From positions 142,706,351-142,770,350 of the forward strand of contig OX578133.1 of assembly GCA_951213105.1 (NCBI GenBank): 64,000 nucleotides of DNA, read 5' to 3'. Positions 22,299 through 35,100 of the stretch are shown here, one piece after another. A program made the translations under genes and the position numbers. Source of the DNA: Amaurobius ferox (lineage: Eukaryota; Arthropoda; Arachnida; Araneae; Amaurobiidae). Under the pieces are notes generated by a model. It was not told the origin of the DNA. It saw only the letters and a list, made by a program, of their open reading frames with translations, and did not search any database. How positions within the stretch are numbered: the stretch's first letter is position 1; each line of letters opens with the position of its first letter.

Positions 22299-25200
22299 TC
22301 TATATAAATAAAATTAAAAATCTGTCTGTCTGTATGTTTGTCTCATCCTCACGGGAGAACTGCTGAACCTAATTTAATGAAATTTTGTGGGTAGCCTTCA
22401 AATATTCCCACTTAAAATGTAATCTATGTTTTGAGTTACTAAGACGAGGGGCTGTCGCGATATTAATTAAAATAGAACAATTAAATATTCCATAAAGATA
22501 GTATTATGCAGAAGATATTTTTTCCGCCAATTTATTTGAAGAAAATTATGAGTTTGGTTGGAGTTTCTTGTGCTCATTTGTCACTTTTGAAAATTGCAGG
22601 TTTGAAACATGAATTTAAATGGGAACTCTATCACCGTGGTTAATTTTTCACAGGTTCTTACTCAACAATTATGAGTTTGGTTTCGTATTAAGAAATCGAA
22701 AGGTTATTTAATTATTAGAATTTTATGAGAAAGATTCTTTCTTATATCATATTGCTCAGCAAAGCAATTAAATAAAATGTGTTTGTTAATTATTATTATT
22801 ATTTTTTATTTGAATAATAAATGAATGGATATAAAAATATATCTTATAAATGAATGGTTTGAGTTTTCTTTTAATTATATTAATTTCGGACTGAGTACAT
22901 CACTTTCGTTTATTTTGGCAGAGTTTTCAAACTTATATATTATGTTTAGTCAATAAACTCATATATTGTGTTTAGCCAATAAACTCATTTAGCCGATTGT
23001 TGAAACACAGTAAGAGTAGAACGGGTATATCTTCTAATACAATTTTAGTGTTTTCATTTTGTATATACAAACAGGATCATGATGTTCCATTCAGATCTGC
23101 AAATTCATGGCTACGAGTATGACGATATCGCTAATTTGGCAACTTTTCTTAAACGTTGCCAAACTGACGGAAATGTCGCTAAATTGATAAAAACGACGCT
23201 AAATCAATGAAATTAATTTTGTTTTGTTAGAAGAGAGTACTGAAATGATGTTTTGGTAGCATTTGTCTGTCAGTCCAATCATCAGTCATATCCTACTTAG
23301 TAACACATTTAGCGAATTTTTAAGATGTCGTCAAATCGATAAAACTATTTGTAAATCCTTAAAAATATCTTGAAATTGATAAAATTGGCTAAATGAAATT
23401 GTGTTTTGTTAGGGGATAATATTGTGATGATGTTTCGTCAATTTGTCGCCAAGTGGGAATGTCAGTTCTATAGTCCCACATGATGATAAATTTAGCGATT
23501 TTTTAAAATGTCACTAAATTGACGAAAATGTCGTCAAATTGATAAAATGATGCTAAATTCATCAAAATGACACTGAATCGATGAAAATTCAATATTTTTT
23601 GCATAATTAAGTACGATTTTCTAGATAATTGCTGTCGTTTTGTGAGAATTAAAAAATATTTTTTCTAAATTTATTTACAAACTCGACCAGGATGCTTTAC
23701 ATCTGCTTGTGAAGATAATTTTGTATATCAAGCCCAGAGATTGTTATACATTCTTTAGAAGAATTAAATTAAGTAATTTAATAGAATATTTTGAATAACA
23801 AAGTCATTTAGAATAAATACTATAGGAATTTACACATAATTGTGAATGTTAAGTTTCTTTGCGTTTGTCTCATCATTACGGGAGAACGGTTACACCTAAT
23901 TGGATGAAATTTTCGGGGTAGACTTGGAATAGCCCCACTTAAAATTTAGTCCATGTTTCGAGTTTCTAGGACCAGGGCTTGTCCAGATATTAATTTAAAA
24001 CGCACAATTAAAAATTCCATAGAGATAGCATTATGTAGACAATATTTATTTCACCAATTTCTTTGAAGAAAATTATATCATGTCGCTTAGCAACGGATAT
24101 AAATCCAATGTGCTTATGCAGCAGCTGATTATTAAATCTTTTCAGATTTAAATAATAACGATATGTATATAAAATAAATTTCTTTGATAATGCAGTTTTG
24201 ACGGCATAATATCAATTACGGTCTTCAGGTTTAAACATTATTGCTATTGATATTTTCAAGTTTTTACGCTATTGTTTTATTTTGCCAAAAATTGTTGAAG
24301 CTCATATATTGTACATAGTACTGGTAATCTTCTACAAATGCAAGGGTATATCTTATAATCTAAGAGAATGCAAGTAGTACATGTATATTGGCATATATGT
24401 TGACATATACCATTGGCATATATTGGAATCAATTACAGCCTTCTGGTATAAAGATTATGGGGATTATTGATAGTTTTTATTTGTTACGTCATCTATTTTA
24501 TTTTGGCAAAGATTATAGAGGCTCATATTGTAATACGGGTAATCTTTTACTAACACACGCATGTTTTCTAATCTAAGACAATATAAGTAGTACGAGTGTA
24601 TTTTCCCATAAAATTTTAGTGCTTTAATTTGTGCATATATTGGAATCAATTACTGCCTTCAGGTTTGAAGATTACGGGTTTATTGATATTTTCAATTTAT
24701 ACGTGTAATCTACTAATTCAGAGTATATCTTCTAATATTAGCGAATATAAGTAGTACAGGTCCTATACAATTTTAACGCTTTTATTTTGCACTAGCAGCA
24801 TACCCGTTCTTCGTACGGAGTATATAATATAAAGAAACTTAAAATTCACAATCATATGCAAATTCCTATAATATACTGAATGAAATTTTTAAACAGAATA
24901 TTCTGTTAAAATATTTAATACAATGCTCCTAAAAAGAAGTTTAAGAATCTCTGTTCTCGCTATACAAAATTATCTTTAAGGGCAGATCTGAAGAATAAAA
25001 CATCCTGGCCCCTTCTGTAAGCAAATTTACAAAAAAAAAAAAGAATTGAATCAATATATGCAACCCCGTACTACTTATATTGTCGCAGATTAGAAAATAT
25101 GCCAGTGTGTTAGTAGAAACTTACCCATATTGCAATATGAGTCTCAAAAATATTTGCCAAAATAAAAGAGATGATGTAATAAATTGAAAGTATCGAAAAT

Positions 25201-27372
25201 CCCCGTAATCTTAATACCAGAAGGTCGTAATTGATTCCAATATATGCCAATATATATCAAAATATATGCCAATATACCTGTACTACTTATATTCTCGTAG
25301 ATTAGAAGATATACCCGTGCATTTGTAGAAGATTACCCGTACAATGTACTATATATCAGTTTCAACAATTTTCGACATAATAAAACAATGGCATAATAAT
25401 TTGAAAATATCAATAATCCCTGAATCAACAGACCCGGAAAACATCAATAATAATGATGTTTAAACCTGAAGACCGTAATTGATATTATCCAGTCAAAAAT
25501 GCAATGTCAATGAAATTTATTTTATATACTTATCTTTATTATTCAAATCGGAAAAGATTTAATAAAAATCGTGTGCCGCGTAACACATTGGATCCGTTGC
25601 TAAGCGACATGTTATCATTTGCTTCAAATAAATTGATGGAAATTATATCGTCTGAATAATGAGATCTCCATGGAAGGTTTGGCGTTATTTTCGTCAATTT
25701 AGCGATAACTTAAAAGTAGCCAAATTTATCGCCAAGTGGGACTGTAGAACGGATAGTTCCATTTTGCGTCAAATTGACGAAACATCATCACAATACTATC
25801 CCCTAACGAAACACAATTAATGTCATTTATTAAGCGCGATTTTATCAATTCCATGATATTTTTATGGATTTACAAATATTTTTATAAATTTGGTGATATT
25901 AAAAAAATTCGTTAAATGTGTTACTAAGTAGGATGGATGGACTGACCGACAAATGCTACAGAAACATCATTTCAGTACTCTATTCTAAAAAAACAAATTT
26001 AATTTCATTGATTTGGGTCATTTTTATCAATTTGGACACATTTCCACTAATTTGGTAAAGTTTAGGAAAAGTTACCAAGTTATTTAGAGATATTCCGCTA
26101 AATTCGTAGCTCTGAATTTGCAGATCTGAAGAATAAAATATCCTGATCCCGTTTGTATATACTAAATAAAAACACTAAAATTGTATTAGAAGATACATAC
26201 ACCCGTTCCACTCTTTTTCTGCTTCAACAATCGGCTAAATGAATTTATTGGGTAAACACAATATATGAGTTTATTAGCTAAACACAATATATGAGCTTCA
26301 CAACTGTTTGCTAAAATAAATGAAAGTGATGTACGCAGTCCACAATTTATATAATTAAAAGAACAATCAAACCGTTCATTTATAAAATATATTTTTACAT
26401 CCATTTATTTAATATTCAAATAGAAAAAATAATAATAAATATTAACCACACATTTAATTTCATTCCGTTGCCGAGCAACATGATATAAGATAGAATCTTC
26501 CACGTAAAATGCGAAATTAAATAGCCATTTTGATTTCTTTATACTTTTCATCGTTGAGTAAAAGCTTGTGAAATGGAGGTAGATTTTTCCATTTGAATTC
26601 ATGTTTCAAACAATTCATGTTTTCCTATAGTGACTAATTAAAGCAAAAATCCTGCACCAAACTCGGAAATAAAGTTTTATTTCATTTTGACGTTTTAAAC
26701 AAACGATTTTCATCCTTTCCGTTTGGATAAACGACGGAGTTGGAGAGTAGAACTCCTAGGAAGAAGTTCCGTTTTTCATTAATATCTCAACAACCCCTGG
26801 TCTTAGAAGCTTGAAACTTGGACTAAATTTATGGGGGGATTTTTCAAGACAATCCAAAAAATTTCATTAAATTCGGATCAGCCTTTTTTTGCGATGATGA
26901 GACAAACAAAAATTTCGTTTTTTACTAATATCTCAAGAACTACTGGTCATAGAAACTCAAAACACAGACTAAATTTTAAGTGGGGCTATTTCTAGGCTAC
27001 CCACAAGAAATTTCATCAAATTCGGTTCAGGCGTTCTTCCGTGATGATGGGACAGATAGACAGACAGACAGACAGATAGACAGATTTTTAATTTTATTTA
27101 TATAGATATATTGATTCAATTTCATATTTTTTGTAAATTTGTTTACAAAAGGGTCCAGGATGTTTTATTCTTCAGATCTGCCCGTGAAGATAATTTTGTA
27201 TAGCTATAGAACAGATATTCTTAAACTTTTTTTAGGAGCATTAAATTACATATTTTAACAGAATAATTTGATTAATAATGTCATTTAGTATACTATAGGA
27301 ATTTGTACCTGATTGTGAATTTTCAGTTTCTTTATATTATATACTCCGTACGAAAAACGAGTATGCTGCTAG
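22299..27372 (+). mobile_element. Non-autonomous Helitron (outer), containing a nested Helitron
   Basis: The 5' end is TC at 22299-22300 (TCTATATAAATAAAATT), preceded by A. The 3' end is CTAG at 27369-27372, followed by T. A hairpin TACTcCGT-loop-ACGAGTA sits at 27341-27363, six bases before CTAG. These are the hallmarks of Helitrons: 5' TC, 3' hairpin plus CTRR, insertion between A and T. The 24792-27106 segment is a second Helitron on the other strand; without it the outer element is about 2.76 kb. It has no Rep/helicase gene. Internally a 3'-like segment (about 23640-23867) joins directly to a 5'-like segment (from 23868), so the outer element looks like two fused units that lost the ends between them. 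Confidence 0.8.
24792..27106 (-). mobile_element. Nested non-autonomous Helitron in reverse orientation
   Basis: Read on the minus strand, it starts TCTATATAAATAAAATT at 27106 after an A. It ends with the same hairpin and CTAG (24792-24795), followed by T. It is 2315 bp long. Removing it rejoins GCA and TATTGATTCAAT, which matches the corresponding internal sequence of the element itself (GCATATATTGATTCAAT on the minus strand near 25.05 kb). It therefore inserted between A and T inside a relative. Its first ~130-bp module (TCATCATCACGG ... GAGATATTA) is present twice. No protein-coding gene was found. Confidence 0.8.
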
Positions 27373-28026
27373 TACGGAATATAATAAAAACATATTTCCG
27401 TTGATAATCTCAACACTTGGATTGTGTAACAATGGATGAGGGACATATATCAAAATACTTAGTGTACCATAATACAAGGCTGGCTGGGCTCTCTTTCAAT
27501 GGGTTAATGCTATGAAAGTTTTTGTTGAAGGCGTACCTATATTAAGAAAGCAGATATATGACGTATATGTTCAAAATATGATGTATGTTTAGCAAATATG
27601 ACGTATTTTCAAATATACAGTCAGATGTTAAGTGGAAAATGCCGTGCATAAACTTACTTCCTTCACCGAAACGAATAAATCCTTATATTATAAACATATT
27701 TCTCATAGTCGATATGGCAAGGTGACATAAGTGAGAAATATGCTACAAATTTTCTCACAGTTGATATGGCGAAACAACGTGAGAACTAAGCTTCTCTTTG
27801 GTAAATTTCGCTTCAATTGATATGTTAAAACGCCAAAAGTGTAAAATTTACTTAAATTATATGAAACTGTAATTAAAACCAAAACCACGCAAAGACATTA
27901 TTATTTAGACTGTTTCAAACTAAAATATAAAAATATATTTGCATGATTTACAATAGCATATTTATGTATAGTATATAGTTGTCATAGCAAAGAAACATTT
28001 TGTAATTACCTTCCCTATATACACAG
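27373..28026. other. No gene recognised
   Basis: AT-rich flank of the Helitron. The tract near 27550-27610 repeats ATATGACGTAT-like phrases. No gene supported. Confidence 0.45.
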
Positions 28027-28440
28027 TATAATGTATAGGGAAAGTATTGTGATGGGGTCGAGAATTCGAATTCGAGTTTTTGACAGCAGAGCACATTTCA
28101 AGCATTCTTGAACTCGAATTGAACGTTTTTGCGGCGATGTTTGTGTGTTAGTATGTATGTGTATGTATGTGTGTGTGTGCTGTGAGTCTGTGGATGCGAT
28201 GTCTCACAAATAAATGGGACATTTCGAACAAAATTTGGTACAAGTATTATAATTAGTGAATACTGGAACTCAATTGATGTTAAACGCAATCGAATGTTCA
28301 GAATATGTACAAATTTTATTGTGAAATTTTGAAAATATCAATAGAAAATCAGAACCTTCAATAATGTTACTTAAAGGATAATTTCTTATGTAATTTTTCA
28401 TTAGAAAACGAATAATATAAATTTGTTAACCTCATTATCG
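28027..28440 (+). repeat. Dispersed repeat family C (forward copy)
   Basis: It begins TATAATGTATAGGGAAAGTA, then GAGAATTCGAATTCGAGTTT, a (GT)n/(GTAT)n tract near 28140-28180, TTCGAACAAAATTTGGTAC and TCAATAATGTTAC. It matches 14390-14850 (reverse) and 51485-51930 (forward). Confidence 0.7.
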
Positions 28441-31400
28441 TGGACCTAGTTCGTTCCATTCATGAGAGAAGATATACTTTGTGTAATAGTTTTGTATTTT
28501 ACGCCCAAGAAAGAGTTTTTCTTTTCACAAGATTGCTTGTGCGGAATATGAAAAATAAATCGGACCTGGCCAAATATAAACTTATCGGACCCGGCGAATA
28601 TGCCGGTGTTTGGAATATTTATAAATGACCGTTAATAAAATGTATGACATCTTTGTAAATTTCAGCTGTATGAAGTCTTTGTAAATTTTAGTAATGCAAA
28701 GAAAATTGTTTAAAAAGCTTTTAATTCTGGTTTTAATTCTGGAAATGGCGGTTTTGCTGCATTTTAGTGAAATTTGTTTTGATTTGAGTCTTATTAATAC
28801 TCCAGTTGCTACAAGACTAGGTTTGGGTTCTACATTTGAAAATGACTTCTCGTTAAGGCTGAGTTTGAGCTTTGGTACTGGTTGGCCTGGTCGTGGAAAA
28901 GTCGGGCAGATCTCTGAGCCATATGCATCACTCAGATATATATATTAGAGAGAAAATAATCATCCCTTATTCTGCAACATAGCGCTTTGCAGTCTATATG
29001 GAGGTATAAAGTGCACGTTTAGTTGTGAATCGAGCATGGCAGAAAATAAATTCACTTCAGTGTTATGAATTTAGTTGTTTTCCAGAAAGAAAATTAATGT
29101 TTAATGCTTAGTTCAGTGCTTTAATTATATCTTGCACAGCGCATATATCTGTCTAAATTATTAGAAGCACGGCTGATTTTTCAAATTCTTTACAGGTAGT
29201 AATATTTAGACTATGAAGAATGTCTTAACCATGCGAACTGTTTGAAAAAGTAAATGATGCGGTCCTCTGAGGCGTATTGTTCAATTATCAGTCCATGGAC
29301 TATACAGCTCAGTGGGGGGGGTATACTAATGAGCCTATAATTAATATATTAAATCAAAAGACAGTCTATAACGAACAAATCACCTAAGTTTTACTTAAAA
29401 TAAGAAGATAGGTATTTAGAAAACTATTAAAAGACATCTTGATTTAGGTTGAATTTCGTTTGATAATAATATATATATTTACAGTTAATTATTATATTAA
29501 GCCCAATTAGTCTTAATAATGTTTTTTTATTTTGTTCAATGCAATTAATAAATTGCCTTACTGTGATAACATAAAACGCGAATTTATATAATATCTTGGT
29601 GTATGACAAATAAACAATTATTTGTGAACATTTAATTTTATAGGTAATAGATATGAATAGTGACCAATGCTTCAGATGTGTTACATTTGAGCTCGGGACA
29701 ATAAACCTTTAGTGATCTGAATAATTGTTCAGACTTTGTAACTTCAAAAGGAGGAAAACTATATGTGATTAAAATTGTGACATTGCAATAAAAATGTAGT
29801 GCCAGAAATTGCGTGATCGAAGAAAATTCCAATGATAGATTTTCATTAGGGGAGCAATTGTGGCCCAAATATCGCTAAACCAATCCGGTAATGAGAAGTA
29901 GTAAGTGACGAAAACTATCTTCTAGAAAACTATCTTCCTCCGGAAGAGAGCGGACTTTTATCGTGACTGCCCTCTGTTGAAGAAATCATGATCAGATTGT
30001 TTCTAGATTCCAAGAACGGAGAATGTTCTTTAGATTTCAGCGATCGAGTATGCTATTTAGAACTCCACGAGAAAAGGTCTTAGCATCAAATGTATTCAAA
30101 GCCATTATGTGTCCAACAGCTAACATGTATCGTGATATTTAATTAATTAGATCCTATGAGGAATTTCCCCCAAAATATTTAGTGAAAGAGGGTAATAAAA
30201 TCAATACCTGTGTCACGCAGATGCTGTAATTTGGTTCTTTAATGAAGAAAAATAATTTAACTATGTTTTCGAAAATAAATAATATTTTATGGAATAAAAT
30301 ACTCTAATAAAATACTATTATAAGTTTTTAAAAAATCAACGTATTGCCTTCCAGCAATTTTTAGGCAGCAGCTATTAACATGAATTTTAAAAGGTGGGTT
30401 ATTGTGTCTTTGTTTATTTAAAATAGCAATACATTTTGTTAAAAACTTGAATTAAATATAATTTAATTGTTTTTGTTTATTTCTTAATTAATTTAGTAAC
30501 ACATCCCAAATATTCTGCCACTACATTGATTAATGCAGGTGCCTCATAACTACTATTTAACGAATGTAATCATATTTAATTACCCTACCTCTTTTGAATT
30601 TTATGTTACCACAATTACGATGCTGAGTACTAAATAAATAATTTTCAATGACTATCATTTTACAGTTGCTTTGGATGTAAAAATAATATACATGTATCTA
30701 AATCTTAAAAGTGCCTATAAAAGAGAAAAATCTGAAAATATGCATACACACATAATCTTTTTAAGTACAAATCAAATTCAAGGTAATAAAATCTCTTTTT
30801 TCTACTTAATCCTATTCTTCAATTTCCAAACCAGATTAAATTACAGAAGTGTGCTCTCTCAATTGCCAGTACCAATTTATCAAATTATAACGACTTTCGA
30901 AGGAAGAAGAAATTGAAGCTGAATTTTCGCGTTTCTTGTAAAAATGTTTCAAAGTGCACTTTAAACGCAGTTAATTGGTTCAGCAATTAAACAAAAAGAC
31001 AGTTATTGCAACACTTAAGATGAAATGAGTTCGTTAATGTACGAAAGTCGGAGAAGATTCTTTCGCTAAAGTTACAGTAAAAGTGTATGTTATCAATGAA
31101 ACCACTAGATGCTACGAACATTTTATTCTAAATTAACAGTTTTATTTGATAGTACATGTTACGAAATAATTTTAATAATTTTACAGAAATCTCCGGTAAA
31201 AAAAAGTTTCTGCGTTGTATAGCTAATAGTTCCTTATTTACTACCTGTGGTGTTAAATGCCCTGCGAAATATGTCCCTAGATTATATTTTATGTCTTCTT
31301 CATAGTGCATATAAAGACAAGTGGTGTTAAGGGGTTAAGAATCCGTCTGATTTCGATGCATTTACATGATTTGAGCATCCTTGACATTTTTGGTGACATT

Positions 31401-31540
31401 TTAAAAAGTCATTAAATTCGTCGCCAAGCATTCTAGTGGAATATGGGTGATTATATATAGTATTTATTTTCATTATAACACTATCATTATTGTTGAAAAT
31501 GAGTAGATGCTTTCGTATATATTTTCTCGAAATCGTATGC
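28441..31540. other. No gene recognised
   Basis: Three kilobases of AT-rich DNA. The 84-codon frame at 28694-28948 starts with a hydrophobic, signal-like stretch, but nothing else supports a gene. Phrases of the GCGACATTTT family occur at 31370-31430. Confidence 0.5.
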
Positions 31541-31553
31541 CCCATGTTAATGG

Positions 31554-31800
31554 GAAATTTCCTATGTTAATGGATGATAATGTTTATAAGACTGTGGAGA
31601 AAATTAAACTCATGAATCTCAACTTTAATGGTGATATTCAGCTTCATTGGATAAAAGCCTATATTGGTCATACTGGGAATGAAGAAGCGGGTAAAAGTGG
31701 TAATTAATCACTACAGTTAGAAGACATCCACAACGGCTTTACGATGACCAAGTGCCAAATAAAGACTCATAAACAAAAAAATCATGGAAACGTGACAAGA
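31554..31800 (+). pseudogene. RNase H domain fragment of a non-LTR retrotransposon
   Basis: The frame ending at 31707 carries IQLHWIKAYIGHTGNEEAG, the C-terminal signature of the RNase H domain of Jockey/R1-type LINEs (HWI-x-x-H-x-G-x-x-GNE-x-AD). The conserved Asp after GNE-x-A is replaced by Gly. Beyond the stop, VPNKDS and KSWKRDKKDEI-like sequence continues, the usual downstream W-rich tail with stops. Only the domain end is left, so the fragment is inactive. Confidence 0.6.
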
Positions 31801-31923
31801 AAGATGAAATTATCATGAAAAAGGTAGATTCCAATTTAAGCACCTGCCTAAAGTGTCTACAAAACACAAATTTAGGAACTTCTACATAAATCAGACACTG
31901 ATTGTAACAATAAAGATTCCTAT

Positions 31924-32136
31924 CTATTCATAGGGTAACTCTCGATAGTTATCGACTGGTTGGTTGTGGCTGTCTTTTGAATTTTTGGTTGCCTTTCGTC
32001 TCCGGGCCGACTGTGTTGGTGCTGTGGCCTCGGAAGCGTTGGGTTGTGGTCTAGTGGAGGTGACCTCGGCAACTGCTGCTGGGGCCGGCACTGCCCCGGG
32101 TGTCCTGGGGTTGCTTTTGGGTAGGTCGGCTATCAT
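31924..32136 (-). pseudogene. GC-rich gag/ORF1-like fragment
   Basis: A 70-codon minus-strand frame, much richer in GC than its surroundings, encodes a Pro/Ala/Thr-rich low-complexity stretch followed by SARRRKATKNSKD. Such linkers precede the zinc knuckles in ORF1 proteins of some arachnid LINEs, as far as I recall. No zinc knuckle is present here. The base composition shows it came from another source than the flanks. Confidence 0.35.
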
Positions 32137-32164
32137 TCCTGATTCCCATGTTAATGGATAAAAC

Positions 32165-35100
32165 TTGAAAATGCGTTACTTTTTAACACTTTACAACAAA
32201 GTTGAAAAGTGTTTATGACTTCATTCTGTCTGTCTGACTGTCTGTCTGTCCGTTAGCACGATAACTGCCGTAAAATGACTTTCTCAAAATGAAATTTTAG
32301 TATGTTGTTCAGACGGTCTGTGGAACCTATGGGAATATAAATGAATAATATCACCCAATTAGTTTTGGATTGAACCCAGGTTGAAAAAATGAAATACATT
32401 GAACCCTATGGGACCTAATTTTTCAAATGTTTTTTAAGCAGATTTAAAATTCACAAATTACTTCGGAAATTTTAGGAAATATTCAAATTATCCCATAAAA
32501 TATATAAAAAAAATTTCAGCAAAATATATTTGTAGTTTTTTAAATTAAAATTAAAATAATAATTACACCTTTTATATGAAGCCATCACGTGATCACTATA
32601 GGAAAAGATCACGTGACCCACTTCAAAATAAAATATGACATCCCTCTTGTGTCAAAATCGTGATTTTTAAAGTTCTTTCTAATTCCTATTTAGTGTTGTA
32701 TCCGTCCAAAAAACGGTTTATTTTTACTTAAATTCTGTGCATCTACATACTGAAATAACGCATTTACAATATATTTGAGTTTAAAGGATCATCCAAATTT
32801 GATTATTTCTACAACGAAGCCCATTTTTCACTTATGGAAAATGTAAATACCGAAAGATGCTGAATGAGTTGTACAAGAATTGCTGTATTTCTTTAACGCA
32901 AAATTATTTAGCTCATGGAGTCTGCAATATAGCTGATATGTATGAAATATCAATTGATTTTACAGAAAGAAGGACGATTTTTTCGATGAAGTTTTAAGCA
33001 TAGAGTTTAATTACTTGTATCTCCATGGTCTTATGTTTTTAAATAAAATAAATTATTATAGTATTGTGATGAATGAAATGAATGGAAAAATGTTTATCAA
33101 TGAAGAGCTGCTTCTATAGAGAGAGCCAGGCTTGTTATATTTCGATGACGTCATTTGAATAAATTTCATTTGCTTTCGATGAAGTTTTCAAATATAATAA
33201 ATTATTGTAGTATTATGACAATTTAAAAAATATTATAGAGGAATGTATCGCATTTTAGAGATGCTTAAACCAGGCAATTTATATTTCATTACCGTCATTT
33301 GAATGAAGTTCATTTTTTTCGATCAAGTTTTAAGTTTTCAAATATAATAAATGAATGTAGTATTGTGATAATTTTAAAAATATTATCGTGGAATGTATCG
33401 CATTTTAGAGATGTTTAAATAAAATTGCATTGAAGTTGGAAAGTGTTTCATAATCAATGCTTTATGCATGATTGATCTTTCTTGTTTACTTTTATTGATT
33501 TGGGTTTTGGCATAGCGCATTCTATACTTAGGAATATTTTTCGCCTTGCTAAACTACATAATAGCTCCCAAAATTTTTGAAACAAATAAAATTTCCAGTT
33601 CCCCCCCTCTTGTTATTATTATTATGGATCATTAAACAAAACATACAACCAGGGCTACAGGCCATACTTCTAATCCGATTGAAAAGGTCAGTCGAAATGT
33701 CTCAATCTGGAGGACGTAAGCTGTTACTATTTTCGTTAATTCCATGAGTAGTTTTAAACAAATTCGGAAACACATTTTTGTCTTTATCATTTTAATCGTA
33801 TATATTTATTTCATTTTTGTTCTGTTATATAGAAATTTTTATGACAAATAATCACCCAATTTTTTTCAAATCCATATCAAGAACTGTTTCTGATATATTT
33901 CCGATTTATAAGGGAAAACCCCTCTAACGTTTTGATATTTCATTCCATCTCATTTTAGATTGAAAGATTACCAACAAACGGCAGCAGTTGTGAAATGCTT
34001 ACACCATTTTACATCGAAATCTACCCTTTCATAGCTTAAAACTCTTTCCCGTTGCCATTACAAAAATGTAATACTTTAGTGACTAAAAAATATATTACAC
34101 ATTTTTACAATTATTGCCCATACCTGTATAAAATATCAATGGAGAGCTTAAAATGTTCTTTATTTTATGATATTAATTTAAAAATCTGGGGAATTTATAT
34201 CACTTCTAGACAAAAAAAAAGGAGAAAAAGGAAAAAATCACAATATTTCCGCTCAAATGCTTTACATTAAATGTTAACTTTGCAGACGATTGTTTAATGC
34301 AAACCAAATTCAAATGGTTTTTGCGAAGAGATTCAACTTCGAGAAAATTAATTTAGTTCAGATCTTGCATTAAACGACTTGATCGTGGATCCATCCGTAC
34401 GATATATATTATGCGAACAGTAAGTCGAAATACTATTTTTTTATTTTAAAGGATATGTTATTAGGGGCTATCAAAATAAGTTCTTGAAGCACGTATGAAG
34501 CAAATGAACTCTAATTAAACACAAAATAGTCATTAAAACGCAAAAAATAATTGATATTTGGTTGAATATTTAATATTTCGTATGTTAAAAAGGAGCACAG
34601 ACAAATCATATTTACTGCAGATATATTGGTATAAATGTAGTTGTAAAAATCACACGTAGTTTGATCAAGTTAGCATTTATACATGATAGTTAAAAAAAAC
34701 AAATATTTAGTGCTGCCCGTGATTTTTCTTTATGGCGGATATACTATAAAATAAAAGAAATACTATTATTGTTTTAGAAATAACTTTTAGAAATAAATTT
34801 TAAATATATCAAAACTATTTCAATGCATTAAATGATTAGTGTTTTCCCCTTTTAACGTTACAATATTTATGACTTTAGCCAACAAAAACCTTTTTAATTT
34901 AATATATAATGGAAAACATCTAACCTGCTTTAACATGGGTTTCATTAAGACCAGCAATATAAGTTTGATATACTTTTTACCCTTTTCTACCACTATTATT
35001 AGATTGTATTACCATAGAATTCAGCAGTAAAGACCTAGATTACGGAAGATTAAATACTTACCTAAAGACTACCTTAATACGGAAATTAACCATAATGGAA

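Larger units (their letters stand above)
31541..32157. mobile_element. LINE-derived block flanked by a 13-bp direct repeat
   Basis: CCCATGTTAATGG occurs at 31541-31553 and 32145-32157. Between them lie a LINE RNase H fragment on + and a GC-rich gag/ORF1-like fragment on -. The direct repeat looks like a target duplication, but the opposite orientations of the two parts are not the usual product of one LINE insertion. Confidence 0.45.

Noticed and set aside
28694..28948. 84-codon frame with a hydrophobic, signal-like start
   Set aside because: No domain, no neighbours and no sign of selection; it lies in repeat-rich AT DNA and is within the length expected by chance.
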